Shown here in pieces: positions 23,005 through 34,830 of a stretch of 64,000 nucleotides of DNA. Positions within the stretch are counted from its first letter, which is position 1. Each line of letters starts with the position of its first letter. Source of the stretch: Cycas panzhihuaensis. Taxonomy: Eukaryota; Cycadophyta. Location of the stretch: positions 248,999,741 to 249,063,740 of the forward strand of contig CM041465.1 in NCBI GenBank assembly GCA_023213395.1. Reading direction: 5' to 3'. The notes under the pieces were generated by a model, which had not been told where the DNA came from, made no database searches, and was given only the letters and a program-made list of their open reading frames with translations. The translations under genes were made by a program, and so were the position numbers.

Positions 23005-23562
23005 TGTTACAATGGGCCTAATGGCCACATAGGTCCAAGATCATTAACAAAGCACAATACCATTAAATGCATTAAGCATAAACACAAAGAACTCAAAGAG
23101 AAAGAGGAGCAAGATCACAATACCAAGTATGGGGTGTTGGAATTAGTCCAACAACCAAAGAATGCTTCAGCTTGATTAGCAAACCAACAGAATAACAATG
23201 AGCTCCAACTCTTGAATGTACAACAATGAAGAAAGGCCTCATTAAATAGAGGGAAATGAGAGGCCAAGGGCTATTGCATGATTGACAAGTGTCAATCATG
23301 CAATACTACTGTATGTAGGATAAGTGTCCATTGGAAGCTCTTGTGTGAGCAAAAGTGCAAGGGGGTCATTTGACCCTCAAGTGACATAAGTGACAACGTT
23401 ATGTCACTAGACATAAAGTGGGTGTGTACTTTATCACTTAAGTGATAAAGTAACCCCTAAAGTACAAAAGTGCACATAAAACATTAAAGTGCACACATAA
23501 TACATAAACATAAAGTACATAAGTTTAACATGTAAACATAAGGTAAAACATAAGGTTTAACA
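23005..23562 (-). repeat. TE5 5' LTR
   Basis: Starts tgttacaatgggcctaatgg and ends aaggtttaaca. It is separated by 2 bp from the primer-binding site complement at 22991-23002. It should hold the element promoter. Differences from the other copy are few and mostly substitutions, with a cluster around 23300-23325. Confidence 0.95.
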
Positions 23563-23567
23563 ATGAA

Positions 23568-24321
23568 TCCCCATAATACATGCTTCACAAAGACACTTTA
23601 ATGCAGATATCTTTGGAAGCCCATACACCATGCTTTTTATTAAACATCATTTTGATGTTTGTTAGGCTTAAGTGGCCTAGTCTATTATGCCAAATTTGTT
23701 CCTTGGACATAGATTGTGTGACAGAATAAGTTGGTGTAGCATCAAGTGTAATGTTTGATGCATCAAATTTATAAACACCATGGTCCTCACAACCAATGGC
23801 TACCATTTGATCATTTTTATCACTAATAGTACATTTCCCACCTTTAAATAATATACTCATCTATTGTTTATACAATTGACTAACAAATAAGTGACTTTTC
23901 TGCATTGAAGGTATCAAATAGGTATCTCCAATGGAAAATGTGGAAGTAGCATTGTTGGCGAATGAAAAGATACAATTTTGCCTACACCAGATATCTTAAC
24001 TAATTCATTGTTACCAAATGTAACTGTTTGTCGTCTTCCTTCTTTCATATTGTAAAGCAACTCATCGTTGCCTATCTATGTCGACATGCCCTTGAGTCAA
24101 TTATCCATGTGCTATCACTTTGAGAGTTGTGATAAGCACAAAACAATTTGTCTTTACTTGCAAATTGATTTGTGTGGCATTGTTTGACACCCCTAAAGCC
24201 CACCCCCCCCCCCTTCCTCTTTGGCCTCCTTGAAATCCATCTCAATTTGGTTTAGGGTGTTGTTCTTGCTAATGTTGATACTATTACTAACATGGCTACT
24301 AGAATTGTTGTTGTTGTTGCA
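23568..24321 (-). pseudogene. TE4 GAG-pre-integrase, protease and end of gag
   Basis: This continues TE4 on the far side of TE5. QIWHNRLGHLSLTNIKMMFN (about 23645-23700) is the GAG-pre-integrase block and pairs with the TE5 block LWHQRLGHLSLDNLKQ. The protease region (23860-24130) is decayed. Near 24290-24320 a run of gttgttgtt corresponds to the Gln-rich gag tail of TE5. The rest of gag is missing: it was lost together with the left end of TE6. Confidence 0.8.
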
Positions 24322-24710
24322 TGTGAGAAATACTCCGTGTGTCCCTAACCAAAAGTCACAACCATCCCTTTTTCTTAATGCACACCCTTTTGTTAACTAA
24401 TCCATCCCTCAACTGGTTAACTCATTCGTGTATCCATATGGTCCTAGTCCACATGTCCTTTTCCTGCTTGATCTATTCCGCGAGCATTCCCGGTGCGTTC
24501 CCAGACTATGCAGCATGTATTGTCTGCTTGTATAGTCCGCTCCTGTGACGAAACAATTCTCTGTTCTGCCTGTTTGTTGACTGTCTTTCTGTCTATCCCT
24601 TTTCTCAAACATTCGTTGAATGATTGCCTTGCATTTATCAACTATATTAAACCAAAATTAGCCATACGTTCCTCCCTTTCGACGTACAGGTGCCAAATTT
24701 ATCCGCAACA
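24322..24710 (-). repeat. TE6 3' LTR, truncated
   Basis: Aligns with about 38010-38406 of the other LTR (shared gtgtgtccct, acccttttgttaactaatcc, gccatacgttcctcccttt) and ends cgcaaca like its partner. About 370 bp of the inner end in LTR terms (37639-38005 of the partner) are missing at the left edge. Confidence 0.85.
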
Positions 24711-24825
24711 TCTATCCAGGGTCAACAAAAATGATTGAGCATCCTTGCTCAATTCAAAATTTTCAAAAAATTTTGTGTACTTATCTTCCTCCTCCCTCCT
24801 CAAATTAGGACTACTCCTTCAATCC

Positions 24826-26000
24826 CTATTCTCCTACTGGCTCAATAGCTCGTAAGAATTCCTCATTGGTTTGGGCTAAAGTAGCTATAATTGCATCTTT
24901 CTCCTTAATCTTTTTTTGTAATTCCATGATCTTTGATTTGTAACCTTGCTCTAATTCTTCTAAGAGTTGGATGAAGTGTTTACCCTTTTCCCTTGAGGTT
25001 TGTTGAGAAGACCCCTCCCTTGGTTCTATTACTACTATAAGTGAAGGCTCCATCTCCCATTCTTCAGGTATCTCTTCTACTTATTGTCTTCCTCATTTCA
25101 TACCCTTTTTTGTGACTTGCTTTTGTTGTAAAGGAAAAGGAGTTCTCAGTTTGTGTTGAATCCACTACACGATTTTAGTCATCTTTGTTTTTACCTGTCT
25201 TTTTACTCTTGGGTCTTGAGTGGTATTAAGCATAGTATTTACCCATTTCTTAATCATAGGTTCCCTTGGTTGGATACCTAAAGAGGGCGGTTTAATATCT
25301 GGACATTATTGGAATAAAATGGCCAATAATAATGATAATTGTCGAAAGGGGTAAGTCTGCAATTTTCCAAACTGTTATTCCATACTGTTTGCTAAAAATT
25401 CACACCAATTCATCCTAACACCTTCACGTAATGCTAGTAGTATGGGCATCATACCTCCTAGAATATATGTATGCTCTCGTTTTCACAAAAAACGAGTCAC
25501 AATAATTTTTGTTACCTATCGCAATTTCCTATCCTTGATGTCTGCAATTTTAATTCCTCGAGAATAAACTTGGGTATCCAGATTACATAGCTTCATTGTC
25601 CAGATTTCTCGGTCTACCTCAAATCTGTTTGTAGCTGTGGGTATTTCCCCATCTTCTAACAACCCTGTATGAATGGCCTCTGAGTTTATTTCAATTTTCC
25701 CATGTTTGATTTCAAGGTTATTATAATTTGCTCTATAAGCTCGGGTTCCCAATATAATGGAGGCATGATTACAAAATCTTCCCATCCCACTTATCTGATC
25801 TTTGCTCGAAAAGATACCAGTAATTCCTAAAATTCTGCCTGGAGTTTTGGCAAGTACGTCTCTTGAACTCCTACAATTTTCATTATCTGGCTGGAAGGGA
25901 ACATAGGTAATTCAACTTTCATACTAAAAATAAATGAAGGGACTTCCACCTCTTTAATTGTTCGCAGTTATGGATGCATGGCTCAGTCGTGCATCCTTTG
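24826..26000 (-). pseudogene. TE6 accessory 3' ORF
   Basis: Downstream of integrase in sense orientation. Readable parts are IKHGKIEINSEAIHTGLLED (about 25660-25720), DTQVYSRGIKIADIKDRKLR (25516-25575), ILGGMMPILLALREGVRMNW (about 25410-25470), PPSLGIQPREPMIKKWVN (about 25240-25300), and a coiled-coil end (ELEQGYKSKIMELQKKIKEK with DAIIATLAQTNEEFLR, 24826-25053). The same parts, in the same order, occur in TE3 at 11500-12560. This argues for a real protein once made by the lineage. Its function is unknown to me; the second part resembles plant 'transposon protein' domains. Confidence 0.62.
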
Positions 26001-26599
26001 GTTCGAATGTAGAATGGAATGATTGTGGCACTTGTTGTTCTTGATGACGTATTAGGTTTGGAATGTCCTCTGTTGGTCATTCATAAAATCATCTACTAGA
26101 ACGGTCGTGGAATTCCACCTTTTATATTCTTTTCCTTTGTTCTATTCTGGTCACATTTCATTTTTGGAACGTATCTTGTAGTACATATGTTCAGTTCCAT
26201 TCCTTTATTGGAACGTTCTAGCCATTTGTATTCTTTTAAGCTAATCTATCTCATTCCGTTCTCTATTAGGAACGTATCGTAATCTGTTAAATGCTTTTCC
26301 CTTATTATGTTTTGTCTTTGTCCTAGATTTGGATTGTATATTACAAGTTTATGAAATAATCAGTTGATTTATGGTGCCTCTTGTCATGACTATTGTTTAA
26401 GTGTATGATTTTATGAGTGACAGTTGATTTTTTTTCTTTTTTTTTGCAAGGATTTTTGTGTTTATGTACTAGTGTAGAATCCTTGTCTTGGTACTAGGAC
26501 AACTTTCATTGTCTGCAACTTCAAGCAATCTGTAGTATAGATTCAATTGATTCCTACTAAAAATGGTGCTTTACTGGTGATAGAATTTTAACCTATTGT

Positions 26600-27790
26600 T
26601 ATTAACTAAGGTAGGCAGTGTATATCCATTCAATTCTTGTAATTGCATCGATCCATTAGGATAAATACACCCTACCTGGTAAGGCCCTAACCATCGAGAT
26701 TTCAAGTTTCTTGGATAGGTGTGAAATTTTTTGTCATATAATAACACCTGATTTTCCTCTTTGATTTGCGAAGACCTAAGGTGGTGATCATGCCATACCT
26801 TTTGTCTTGTTTTCTCTACTTCTTATAAGCATTCTGCTTTTTGTCAACCTTCATCCAACTAGATTAATAGACACAAGCGTTCTCGTATGGATTTCGTATC
26901 AGCTAACCGCCAAGCCATAGATATCCTTAAACTAGGAATCTGGAATTTGATGGGCAGAATAGCTTATTTCCATACACTAATTTAAATGGCATTTGTCCTA
27001 TTGCCTGTTTGTATGTTGTGTCAAATGCCCACAATACTAAGGGTAGCTTTTCTACCCTATCAAATCTTCTGACGTCGTAAACTTTCCATCGACAATTTTC
27101 CAAAATCTTATTAGAGCTCTCTGCTTATCCATTTATTCCGGGATAATAGGGTGTTGATTTCTGACAACTTCATTTAGGCAGTGGGCTCCCTAGTCACTAA
27201 TTAATTCGATGGGACATCCAAATCTCGTGATGATAACTTCATATAGGAATTGAGTTGTATTGGTTGCATCTGCTTTGCGCAACGACCTAACTTCTACCCA
27301 TTTAGTTGCATAGTCCATAGCAACAAAGATGTAAAGAGCTTGAGTTCTTCGAGCTATTGGTTTAATAGGTCTGATAAAGTCTAAACCCCATTTTTCAAAT
27401 GGTGTTAGGGGAAAGATTGGGTTTAGAGGGTTAAAATCCTTAAGATCTAGTTTCCCAATTCTTTGGCAATAATCATGTCTTCTTACCCAATCCTTCACAT
27501 CTTCAAAGAGGGTTGGCGACCAAAATCCAATCGTCAAAATTTTCCTCTGGGTGTTTTTCGTACCTGCATGTCTTCGTAGAACGTCGTACAGCCCAAGCCG
27601 ATATAACACTCCTTCAATTAATTGGTAAGGAACTGCTTCTCTTATTAAGTTTCTTCTTTGGGCCTTGACCAAGTCTAGAGGGTATTGTCCTGTGACTAGG
27701 AATTCAATAATATCTCGATACCATTCCATAGAAACTGATTCAATACTAAAAATTGTTGTATATGGAAAATCATCTTGTACCCCCACAACT
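26600..27790 (-). pseudogene. TE6 integrase
   Basis: An open stretch (27786-27190) holds YQLIEGVLYRLGLYDVLRRH, TIGFWSPTLFEDVKDWVRRH (end of the zinc-binding domain), WGLDFIRPIKPIARRTQALY with the first catalytic Asp, and VAMDYATKWVEVRSLRKADA. The second catalytic Asp is in CPIELISD at the stop at 27190. The third acid region and C-terminus (27189-26600) are frameshifted. The zinc-finger Cys pair is reduced to one Cys (DYCQRIGK). Confidence 0.82.
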
Positions 27791-27807
27791 TTTTCACCAT
27801 TATGAAT

Positions 27808-28365
27808 TCATGAGAGTTGGTCAGGGATGATGTGTGCTTTTCCCAGCTTTACCACAATTTGAAAGGTGAACTCCTGAAATAGAATTACCCACCGATAGAT
27901 ACAACCTCTTAATAATGGCTTATTGACCAGGTACATTAATGCTTGATGATCTACATAGAATACGAAAGGATTTGCCAAAAGATAGTGATAGAATTTTTGT
28001 AGGGCATATACCATTCCTAGCCCTTTTCTTTCTGTTGTTGTGTAATTTTGTTCCGCCTTGGTCAATTTCGACTCGCAAAATAGATGGGTCAATCTACATT
28101 ATTTTCGCTTGGCTGAGCTAGAACACAACGGATGGCAAATTGGGGGGCATCAACGTGTACGTGAAATATTTTATACTAATTTAGAAAACGAAGCACAGGT
28201 GCAGAAGCTATTACACGCTTTAGGGTTTCAAATGTATTCTATTGTTCTGGCCCCAATTGCTAGTCTATCTCTTCCTTTAGCAAATATTCCAATGGTCCAG
28301 ATATCTATGCATATCCTTTTACAAATTTCCGATAGTAGCCTATTAACCCTAGAAATCCTTTAACT
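27808..28365 (-). pseudogene. TE6 RNase H region
   Basis: RNase H-type block with THLFCESKLTKAEQNYTTTE, RKGLGMVYALQKFYHYLLAN and FVFYVDHQALMYLVNKPLLR (28092-27808). TE3 has the matching ADRKLTRASVIIQQQREALG. The upstream part (28093-28365) is frameshifted. Confidence 0.8.
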
Positions 28366-29100
28366 TGTTCTCGATTCTGAGGTTGACTGTAGCATGGATG
28401 CTACTTTTGCCAGGTCTATGATTAAGCCTTCTTTACTGACCACATGCCCCAAGAGATCATCGAAAAGTACTAGGAAAGTACATTTCTCTGGATTTAAATA
28501 GAGTTTATTTTCTGTACATGTTTGTAGCATCGTTCTTAGGTTTTCTATATGGTTTTTCATTATGTTGTATAGTGTCCAATCATCTAGAAATATTGGAACA
28601 GTTTCTCCTACTAGTTTTTTGAAAATATACAGTATTATCCTCTGAAATGTTGTTGGAGCATTTGTAAGTCCAAATGGTATATCTCAGTATGCATGGGTTC
28701 CCCATTCAATTACGTAAGTTGTTTTGCGTTGGTCTTCAAGTGCGATGCTCACTTGGTTATATTCGCTAAATCCATCTTCCTTCTTGCCTACTATTTCCAA
28801 TATATTTTCTATAAATGAGATAGGGAAGAGATCTTTTTTTTTAACTTTATTGAGTTATCGATAATCCACGCAAATTTGAATTTTCCCATTTTTCTTCGGT
28901 ATGACCACCATGGGGCTTACCCAATCACTGTACTCAATTTCGTAAATGTAACCTACCTCAAGCATTTTATCCAATTCTACTTTAACTTTCTCTTTGTATC
29001 ATGGATTCATTCTATAGGCTCTTTGTTTTACCGACTTTGCTCCCTCAATTAAATCAATGTGATGCATCCCAATTTTCAGTGGGATTCCCTTGACGTCTTT
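28366..29100 (-). pseudogene. TE6 reverse transcriptase
   Basis: From the right: GIPLKIGMHHIDLIEGAKSV (about 29090), VELDKMLEVGYIYEIEYSDW, MVVIPKKNGKIQICVDYR (about 28880), PFGLTNAPTTFQRIILYIFK (about 28660), then the catalytic box PIFLDDWTLYN (about 28590, intact FLDD) and NHIENLRTMLQTCTENKLYL. A stop follows CVDYR. Palm and thumb order is normal for gypsy. Confidence 0.87.
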
Positions 29101-30500
29101 TTATGACCATGCAAATACTTCCTTGCACTCTTCAAAAAGAGCTTGTGCTTCTACCATTGTTTCTTCATCCCAATAATCTCCAATGGTAATGCTCTTAGGG
29201 TTTGTTTCAATCCCAAGATTTATTTGAGTTGTCCTTGGTTCTTCTTCTTGTATTTTTTCCTTGATTTAATGTGTGGGTGTCTCTTCTAGGTCTTGTTGTT
29301 CATATTTTATCTCTGCATATTCTGGAGGAAGGTTAAGAACTTCCTTCTCCCCCCCCTCTTTTTCACTGTCGTTGTTTTCTGTATCCTTGATGTTTTCAAT
29401 TGACATAAGGTTCTTTTCTTCTTTTACACTTATATCCCTTATATTTCTTAGTATTTTATGTATCTTTTTGTCATTTTAGGAGTAAGAAAATGCTTTCATG
29501 AATGAATGTTCTATTTGTTCCCAGGACGCAATTATGATCTATTCCTATTTCAAGAACCATTGTTTTGCTAGTACTCCTAATGTGTGGATAAATAAATGAC
29601 CCTGATGGGCTTTGGGAATACTCCAATGTCTCCATATACATTTGGGCAATACTTTCAATTAGGGCATGCTCCTACTAGGAACCTTCAGATCAACATATTA
29701 TGAGATGGCTCGAACCTTAGTCAAAATGTCGATTGTAGATCATCGTATGTTCTAAGTATATGGTGGTGGACTAGTTACCACCACCATGCTTGGTCTTGTA
29801 AGGTTATTCCAAAGTCAAACCCATTGAGCCATATTCAAAATCCTTTATTTTAACCAATGCTCCACGCACTAGATTAAGTGGCTTGTGCCTTCCTTCCTGT
29901 TTCCTAGAAATATGGGCATGCGTTTTTGCAAGTTTGTTCTATCCTCCGGTATAAAATTTGTTAGGTGAGTTCCCTCTTTTTGAGGTAGTATTGTTTCCAA
30001 TTCCCTGGGATTACCATCTAACTCAAATTCACTTGGTGGGTTAGTTAAGAGGGAAACTGGGGAGTTTGGGGTGGGAATCGAAATTTCTACCTCGATCGTT
30101 TGCCTCTTGGTAGGGGTGGGAGTGGAGATTTCCACAGAGTCAGGAGTGAGATTGGCCAAGTCTCCTAGATTAACTATGGGGAATAGGCAGTTGGAAAGGG
30201 AATAAGGGTGGGGATCGGGTTAGGGAAGGGATTTGGGAGTTAGTAATTTTACATGTATTCTCGCATTAACATCGAATTTTACTCTTACCAAGCATTAATT
30301 ATCTAAAAATTTATCAGAACAGTTGCAACCCATATAATCTAAATTATTATTTGATTTACCATTAGTTGAAAAACATTTGGATAACAAATTACAATGAAAT
30401 GAGAGGGGTTGAGCTTCATAGGAGTTGTTCATCCAATACTTCATCATGTTTATTGTGTCTTCTCCATCTAATGACATTTCTGATAGTAGTTTTCCATATA
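29101..30500 (-). other. TE6 protease-RT linker
   Basis: Mostly low-complexity acidic and Ser/Thr/Pro-rich coding remnants. One open stretch (30159-29869) reads TPTPTKRQTIEVEISIPTPN. This matches TE3 in position and style but holds no enzyme motif. Confidence 0.5.
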
Positions 30501-30507
30501 CATTCGG

Positions 30508-31030
30508 TTAGAACTCTTGGGCATCATTCATGTGTACAATCTCTTCTGTAGTATGATATAGATTAGCTTCGTCGAATGTTGAGGAGGTTTCTTGAGTAGC
30601 TATGGTAGTGCTAGACGCATCATCTAGGATGACCTCTACTGTATACTTTCCTTTTGCCAACATAGGGAGAACAACTTCGTTACCATCATCTATTAATGTG
30701 AAGGTTATGTCTCCCCAACTTTGTAGGTAGTTTGTTTGGTATAACCATGGTCTTCCTAATAGCGTTGGATATATTACCATGTCTTTTACAGTATCTACGA
30801 TCGTAAAATCCACTAGAACAATGATTCTTGCCACATTTACTTGTATATTCTATAGGCATCCCACTGGTTTTACTAGAAACTCATTTGCTAGTTTTAATTA
30901 ATAGTTTGTAGATGTTAATCATGGGCTCCCCAACTTTTTCCATGTTTGTGGTGGTAGCACGTTTACTATAGCTTCACCATCTACAATAACATTTTTCAAT
31001 GGTACTCCCATAATGCTTTCGTCCACTGAG
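30508..31030 (-). pseudogene. TE6 aspartic protease
   Basis: Active-site strand NVIVDGEAIVNVLPPQTWKK is at about 30930-30990, then VLVDFTIVDTVKDMVIYPTL and LLGRPWLYQTNYLQSW (30820-30690). These align with TE3 VIVDGG, DFTIVE and PALLGRPWLY. DGE stands where DSG or DTG is usual. Confidence 0.78.
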
Positions 31031-31438
31031 TGATCAAGGTCACAAGAGGGTTTGACCTTATGCAAGTTCTGTGTGGTTTGCATTGGGTGGATTTTTCCTT
31101 CTTTGATCTGTTCGATTAAAGTCTTCCCTTAACACCAACTTTTCTAGAAGTTCATCAGATTTTGAAGTTACTTCACATGGGTTTTCTGCCAGCATCTTTT
31201 GTTCTATCCTTTTATTCTTTCTGCGATAGATTTGTTTGACTTCGGGTTTCCCTAGAAGTAAAGATTTGGTTGTTTCTTCCCTAGCAACTTATTCCAACAT
31301 TTTTCTAGCAATCGCAAAACAGTTGATTTCCAATTTTGGGTCAGGGTAGTCTTTCTTCGTCACATTCTTCTTCTTCGTACTTGGTCCACAATTTTTGCAT
31401 AGATAGGGGCATTCCTTCTAAATTTTTGCCACTGGACA

Positions 31439-32291
31439 TTATGTTTTCCAATGTCCATACTCAAGGCAGATTAGGCATCTTCCCAATGCGGGTTTCTTCC
31501 TTGGATATTCTAGTTGTGTACGAGTTGTGTAGATTGTTCTAGTGTTGGGGTTATTCCTTTCCCATTCTCTTCCTTTGGCATTTGTGCCTCTTGTATTAAA
31601 GTAGCATTCCCGAGTACTATGTATGCTTTGGTCACAAACGTGGCACCTGTTGTTTTGCTTCCTCACTTCTGCATTACATTCACATTCCTTGGTAGTATGG
31701 GTGTCTTCTTCACAGATGTGACACCATTTTTCCATTGGGGTTTACTTACCCCTATGCTTGCCTAACTCATCTTCCATGTTATGTCGAAATTTATGCTCTT
31801 GTAACTTTAATCTTGCTACTCCTTTCCTTAGCGCTTCCACTTCTGAATTACCTTCTGTTTTTGCCATTTGAAACAACGGTCTATTAAGATTTTGAGCTCT
31901 TAGTTCATTTATTTCCTCTTGGAGTCTTATGACAAAGGGATCGTATGCTATCCTTTTTGTATCAATCTCCTTTTCAAAGTTTGGCGCTAACTCTCGAGCA
32001 TGTTGGTATGATTTCAATGGATGTTAAGAAATTGCATTTCTCAACTTGGTGTTTAAACCATACACAAAGAAGGTTCTCATGCTTAGATCCGTAATCTTCT
32101 CCCCTTTTGTCATTGTAGATGCTACCATATCAATTTTGATGTCATCACTGACTCTCTTGGCTTTTGTTGAATTTCCCTCAAGGTTAACTCCATGATGTGA
32201 TTATTACGATACTTAAAGAATCTTTCTTCAAATTCCTTTTTTATTTCATTCCAAGACTTTTATGGATCCAATTGCTTGTATCAGGCTAATG
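31439..32291 (-). pseudogene. TE6 gag, C-terminal part with three CCHC knuckles
   Basis: Continues gag on the downstream side of TE7. A helical capsid end (ELAPNFEKEIDTKRIAYDPF, 31742-32017) is followed by CHICEEDTHTTKEC, CHVCDQSIHSTREC and CLICLEYGHWKT (31439-31735), each CX2CX4HX4C or nearly so. The stretch 31031-31438 between these and protease is decayed. Confidence 0.82.
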
Positions 32292-32296
32292 GTACA

Positions 32297-32575
32297 TGAC
32301 ATGCATTTAGATTCAAGCACGTTCAAGTCTTAGCATGCACAAGAATACTAGAATAGGAGGAGGAAAGAAGAACTTCACTCTTCATTGATTTCTTGAAGAA
32401 GTGCCTTACGTATTTATACAAGCTTGAGTTGGTTATACGTAGGACACGTGTGTTCCATGTAGGACATGTGTCACCTGTGTACCTAATTACTAATTAGGTT
32501 CCTTAAGTATCTTTTAAGATGATACTTAAAGAGTATTATGAATATAACACTAAGACTATATCTAAATACTCATCA
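32297..32575 (-). repeat. TE7 3' LTR
   Basis: Starts tgacatgcatttagattc and ends aatactcatca on the plus strand. The polypurine tract complement (tttcctcctt) follows at 32576. TATAAATACG lies on the minus strand near 32412-32421. Confidence 0.9.
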
Positions 32576-32844
32576 TTTCCTCCTTGCTTAAAAAGAAATT
32601 GGCCCCAATTTCTGCTGAAGATGGGGAAAATGTTCTTGGAGAGTTGCTTCAGAGTCCCTTTGCTACCTAGTTCGTCGTTGTAGTAAATGGTGTTTGTTGA
32701 AAGGAGAGGCAGAGAATTTGGAATGGTACAAGCATCAACAGCAACAAGTACAACTTCAAAAGAAAGCTATGGAGTAAAGTTGATGTTGAATCTGCCATAA
32801 GCATCCTGTCATGATTCTAGTTGAGACTGAGACATAATTTGTTT

Positions 32845-33370
32845 ATATAGGGTATGCCTATCTGTGGAGAGGGCTTATGGCAATATGCCCGTAAAAGTGA
32901 CAATGGAAAATTGTACGGAGTATGCCTGCTTAAGGAGAGGGCTTATGGCAATATATATATTGTATAAGAATTTTTTTTAGAAGAATTGTATAGGGCTTGT
33001 CTGCCTAATGAGAGGGCTTATAACAAGAATGGTATGGGGTATCTTTGCCTAAGAAAGGGCTTATTATGACACATATGGGGTATGTTTGCCTAATGAGAAG
33101 GCTTATGACAAGAATGGTATGGGGTATGTCTACCTAATGAGAGGGCTTATGACAAGTATGGCGTATGTCTAGCTAATGAGAGGGCTTATGACAATATGCC
33201 CCAAATTAATGTTGAAAGGGGTATATCCTTGACTTCCAAAGAAGGAGTGTATAGGACATGTCTGCCTAGAGAGAGGACTTACGATAATATGGCCGTTGTA
33301 AAATAAGTACATCTACCAATGTTTGAGACATGCATGCCTACAGAAAGGGCTTATGGCAATGTGCCTTAGA
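32845..33370 (-). repeat. Degenerate tandem repeat in TE7
   Basis: About nine copies of a 40-60 bp unit whose core on the plus strand is gcctaatgagagggcttatg, usually preceded by ggggtatgt and followed by acaa. The three copies near 33070-33190 are the most alike (about 40-45 bp apart). The array is 3' of the NUP98-like segment in element sense. No protein is read through it. Confidence 0.75.
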
Positions 33371-33899
33371 ATGATACTGAAGGATGTATGTCCTTGAGTA
33401 GGTAGTCTGAAGATATACCAGAGGTTGTTGTTGATGCATGTACAACATGCCCGACATGATCCAAATGTAGACCAATTTCAGTTTGTGATTGACCATGTAA
33501 CAAGTGATGTCCCTTTATGTTGTTGATCAGTGTTTGCATCAATCATTTCCTGTTTCATAAGAACTAAGCGTGAATTCCCTATGCTTTGTTGTTAGTCATG
33601 GCAATCTTGTTCTTCTAACCCGTGGTCTTATCCCTGGTGCGAAAGACAAGCAAGAGAACCAACACAGGCACTATCAGATGATAGAGCAAAGAGTAACCAT
33701 GAAACAACGGTCAGGAACGAAGGAAACAACTCCTGTGATATAGCAGTATTGTAGGCCGCAATTGCCACCACTAGTGAAGATGGAAACTGATGTTTAGAGC
33801 TCCTATACTCTCTCTGGTCGTACAGTGATCTATGTTGTTGCATTATCATGAACAGGTGTTGCCATTTCCTTCATGTTTGATGCTTGTTTTCGTGCATTA

Positions 33900-34830
33900 G
33901 GAATCAAAGGAGATCGTTTGAGCTATCAAATATAATGCGCCTTTAGTGCCCTTGGATTCTCCCTTGGAATGAACATGACATCTGCTTTTGGATTGCTAGG
34001 TGCTTCTTCACTATCATATGGATCCTTGATCTTAGAATTGTATCTCCTTGAATGCATACAAATCCTCAATCTTTGTGTAGTATGCCTTAGACTTAGCAGA
34101 GATGTTGTCCTTACTTAAACAAGGTTTTTTGTTTTTTTCTTTTTTTTTTCCAGCAATAGGCATACTTGAAATTCCATATTAAACTAAAGGAGTTGACCCT
34201 CCACTTCGACCAATAGAAATAAGAGGCATTGTTGGCAGAGTTCCAAAAGGATTGCTTACAGGTTGAGGGGTCATAACCATTACATTCTGTGCAACAAATT
34301 GCCCAAAGGTGCTATGTCCAAAACTTGGGGTTGATATACGACCAAAACCACTGGAAGCCACTTGCTGTGACTGGCCAAAAGCAGGAGCAAGTTTCCCAAA
34401 AGCTGCAGTTGAAGTTTAAAACAATCCATATGACTAAGTAGTTCCAAATGCAGAGCTTGTTCCAAATGCAAGAACTGAGCCCAAGGATAGGTTTGACCCA
34501 AACACTGGAGCTGGTTGAGAGGGCTGACCAAAGGGGGATGAACCCGAAGCAGGAGAGGAAGCAATTCCAAATGTGGATATAGTTGGTGCTCCAAAAGGAG
34601 ATGGAGATGCAAGACCTGTTCTCCCAAAAGGAGTTATTGAGGTTGTTGCTCCAAAAGGTGCACAAAATGCAAAACATGATGATGCCCCAAATATAGTAGC
34701 ACCAAAGCCTGATGTTTTAGGAGCAAAAAGACTAGACGATGATGTAGCGGAAAAAGGGATTTGCAGTTGCTGGTTGTCCAAACAGATGAGAAGCAACTCC
34801 ACTTTGCAATCTCTTCATTCTTTCTTCATC
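33900..34830 (-). pseudogene. Captured NUP98-like nucleoporin segment
   Basis: Nup98 is an FG-repeat protein of the nuclear pore. The first part (34802-34434) is an FG-repeat run: SGFGATIFGASS, TPFGRTGLASPSPFGAP, SSPFGQPSQPAPVFGSNL, with more at 34361. Then VSNPFGTLPTMPLISIG (about 34225-34265) and, past one stop, YGISSMPIAG (about 34150-34180) match the plant NUP98 stretch before its autoproteolytic region. After an A-rich insertion and a frame change, the sequence reads RRYNSK and then EEAPSNPKADVMFIPRENPR (about 33930-33995), again NUP98. The order agrees with the host protein and I see no intron. Frameshifts and stops make it non-coding. The autoproteolytic C-terminal domain is absent. 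Confidence 0.82.

Larger units (their letters stand above)
16377..23562 (-). mobile_element. TE5: complete Ty1/copia element (7.2 kb) inside TE4
   Basis: Both LTRs are 558 bp (16377-16934 and 23005-23562) and look about 97% alike. The duplication atgaa is exact (16372-16376 and 23563-23567). The primer-binding site complement gctctgatacca is at 22991-23002, and a C-rich polypurine complement follows 16934. The gag-pol frame can be followed from the ATG at 21115 to the 3' LTR with a single frame break (about 18395); the rest of the damage is in-frame stops. It inserted into the integrase/GAG-pre region of TE4, a related element. Confidence 0.95.

Noticed and set aside
32845-33370. Regular repeats considered as a CRISPR-like array
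   Set aside because: The units are degenerate, spacers are not unique sequences of constant length, and the DNA is from a plant retroelement.
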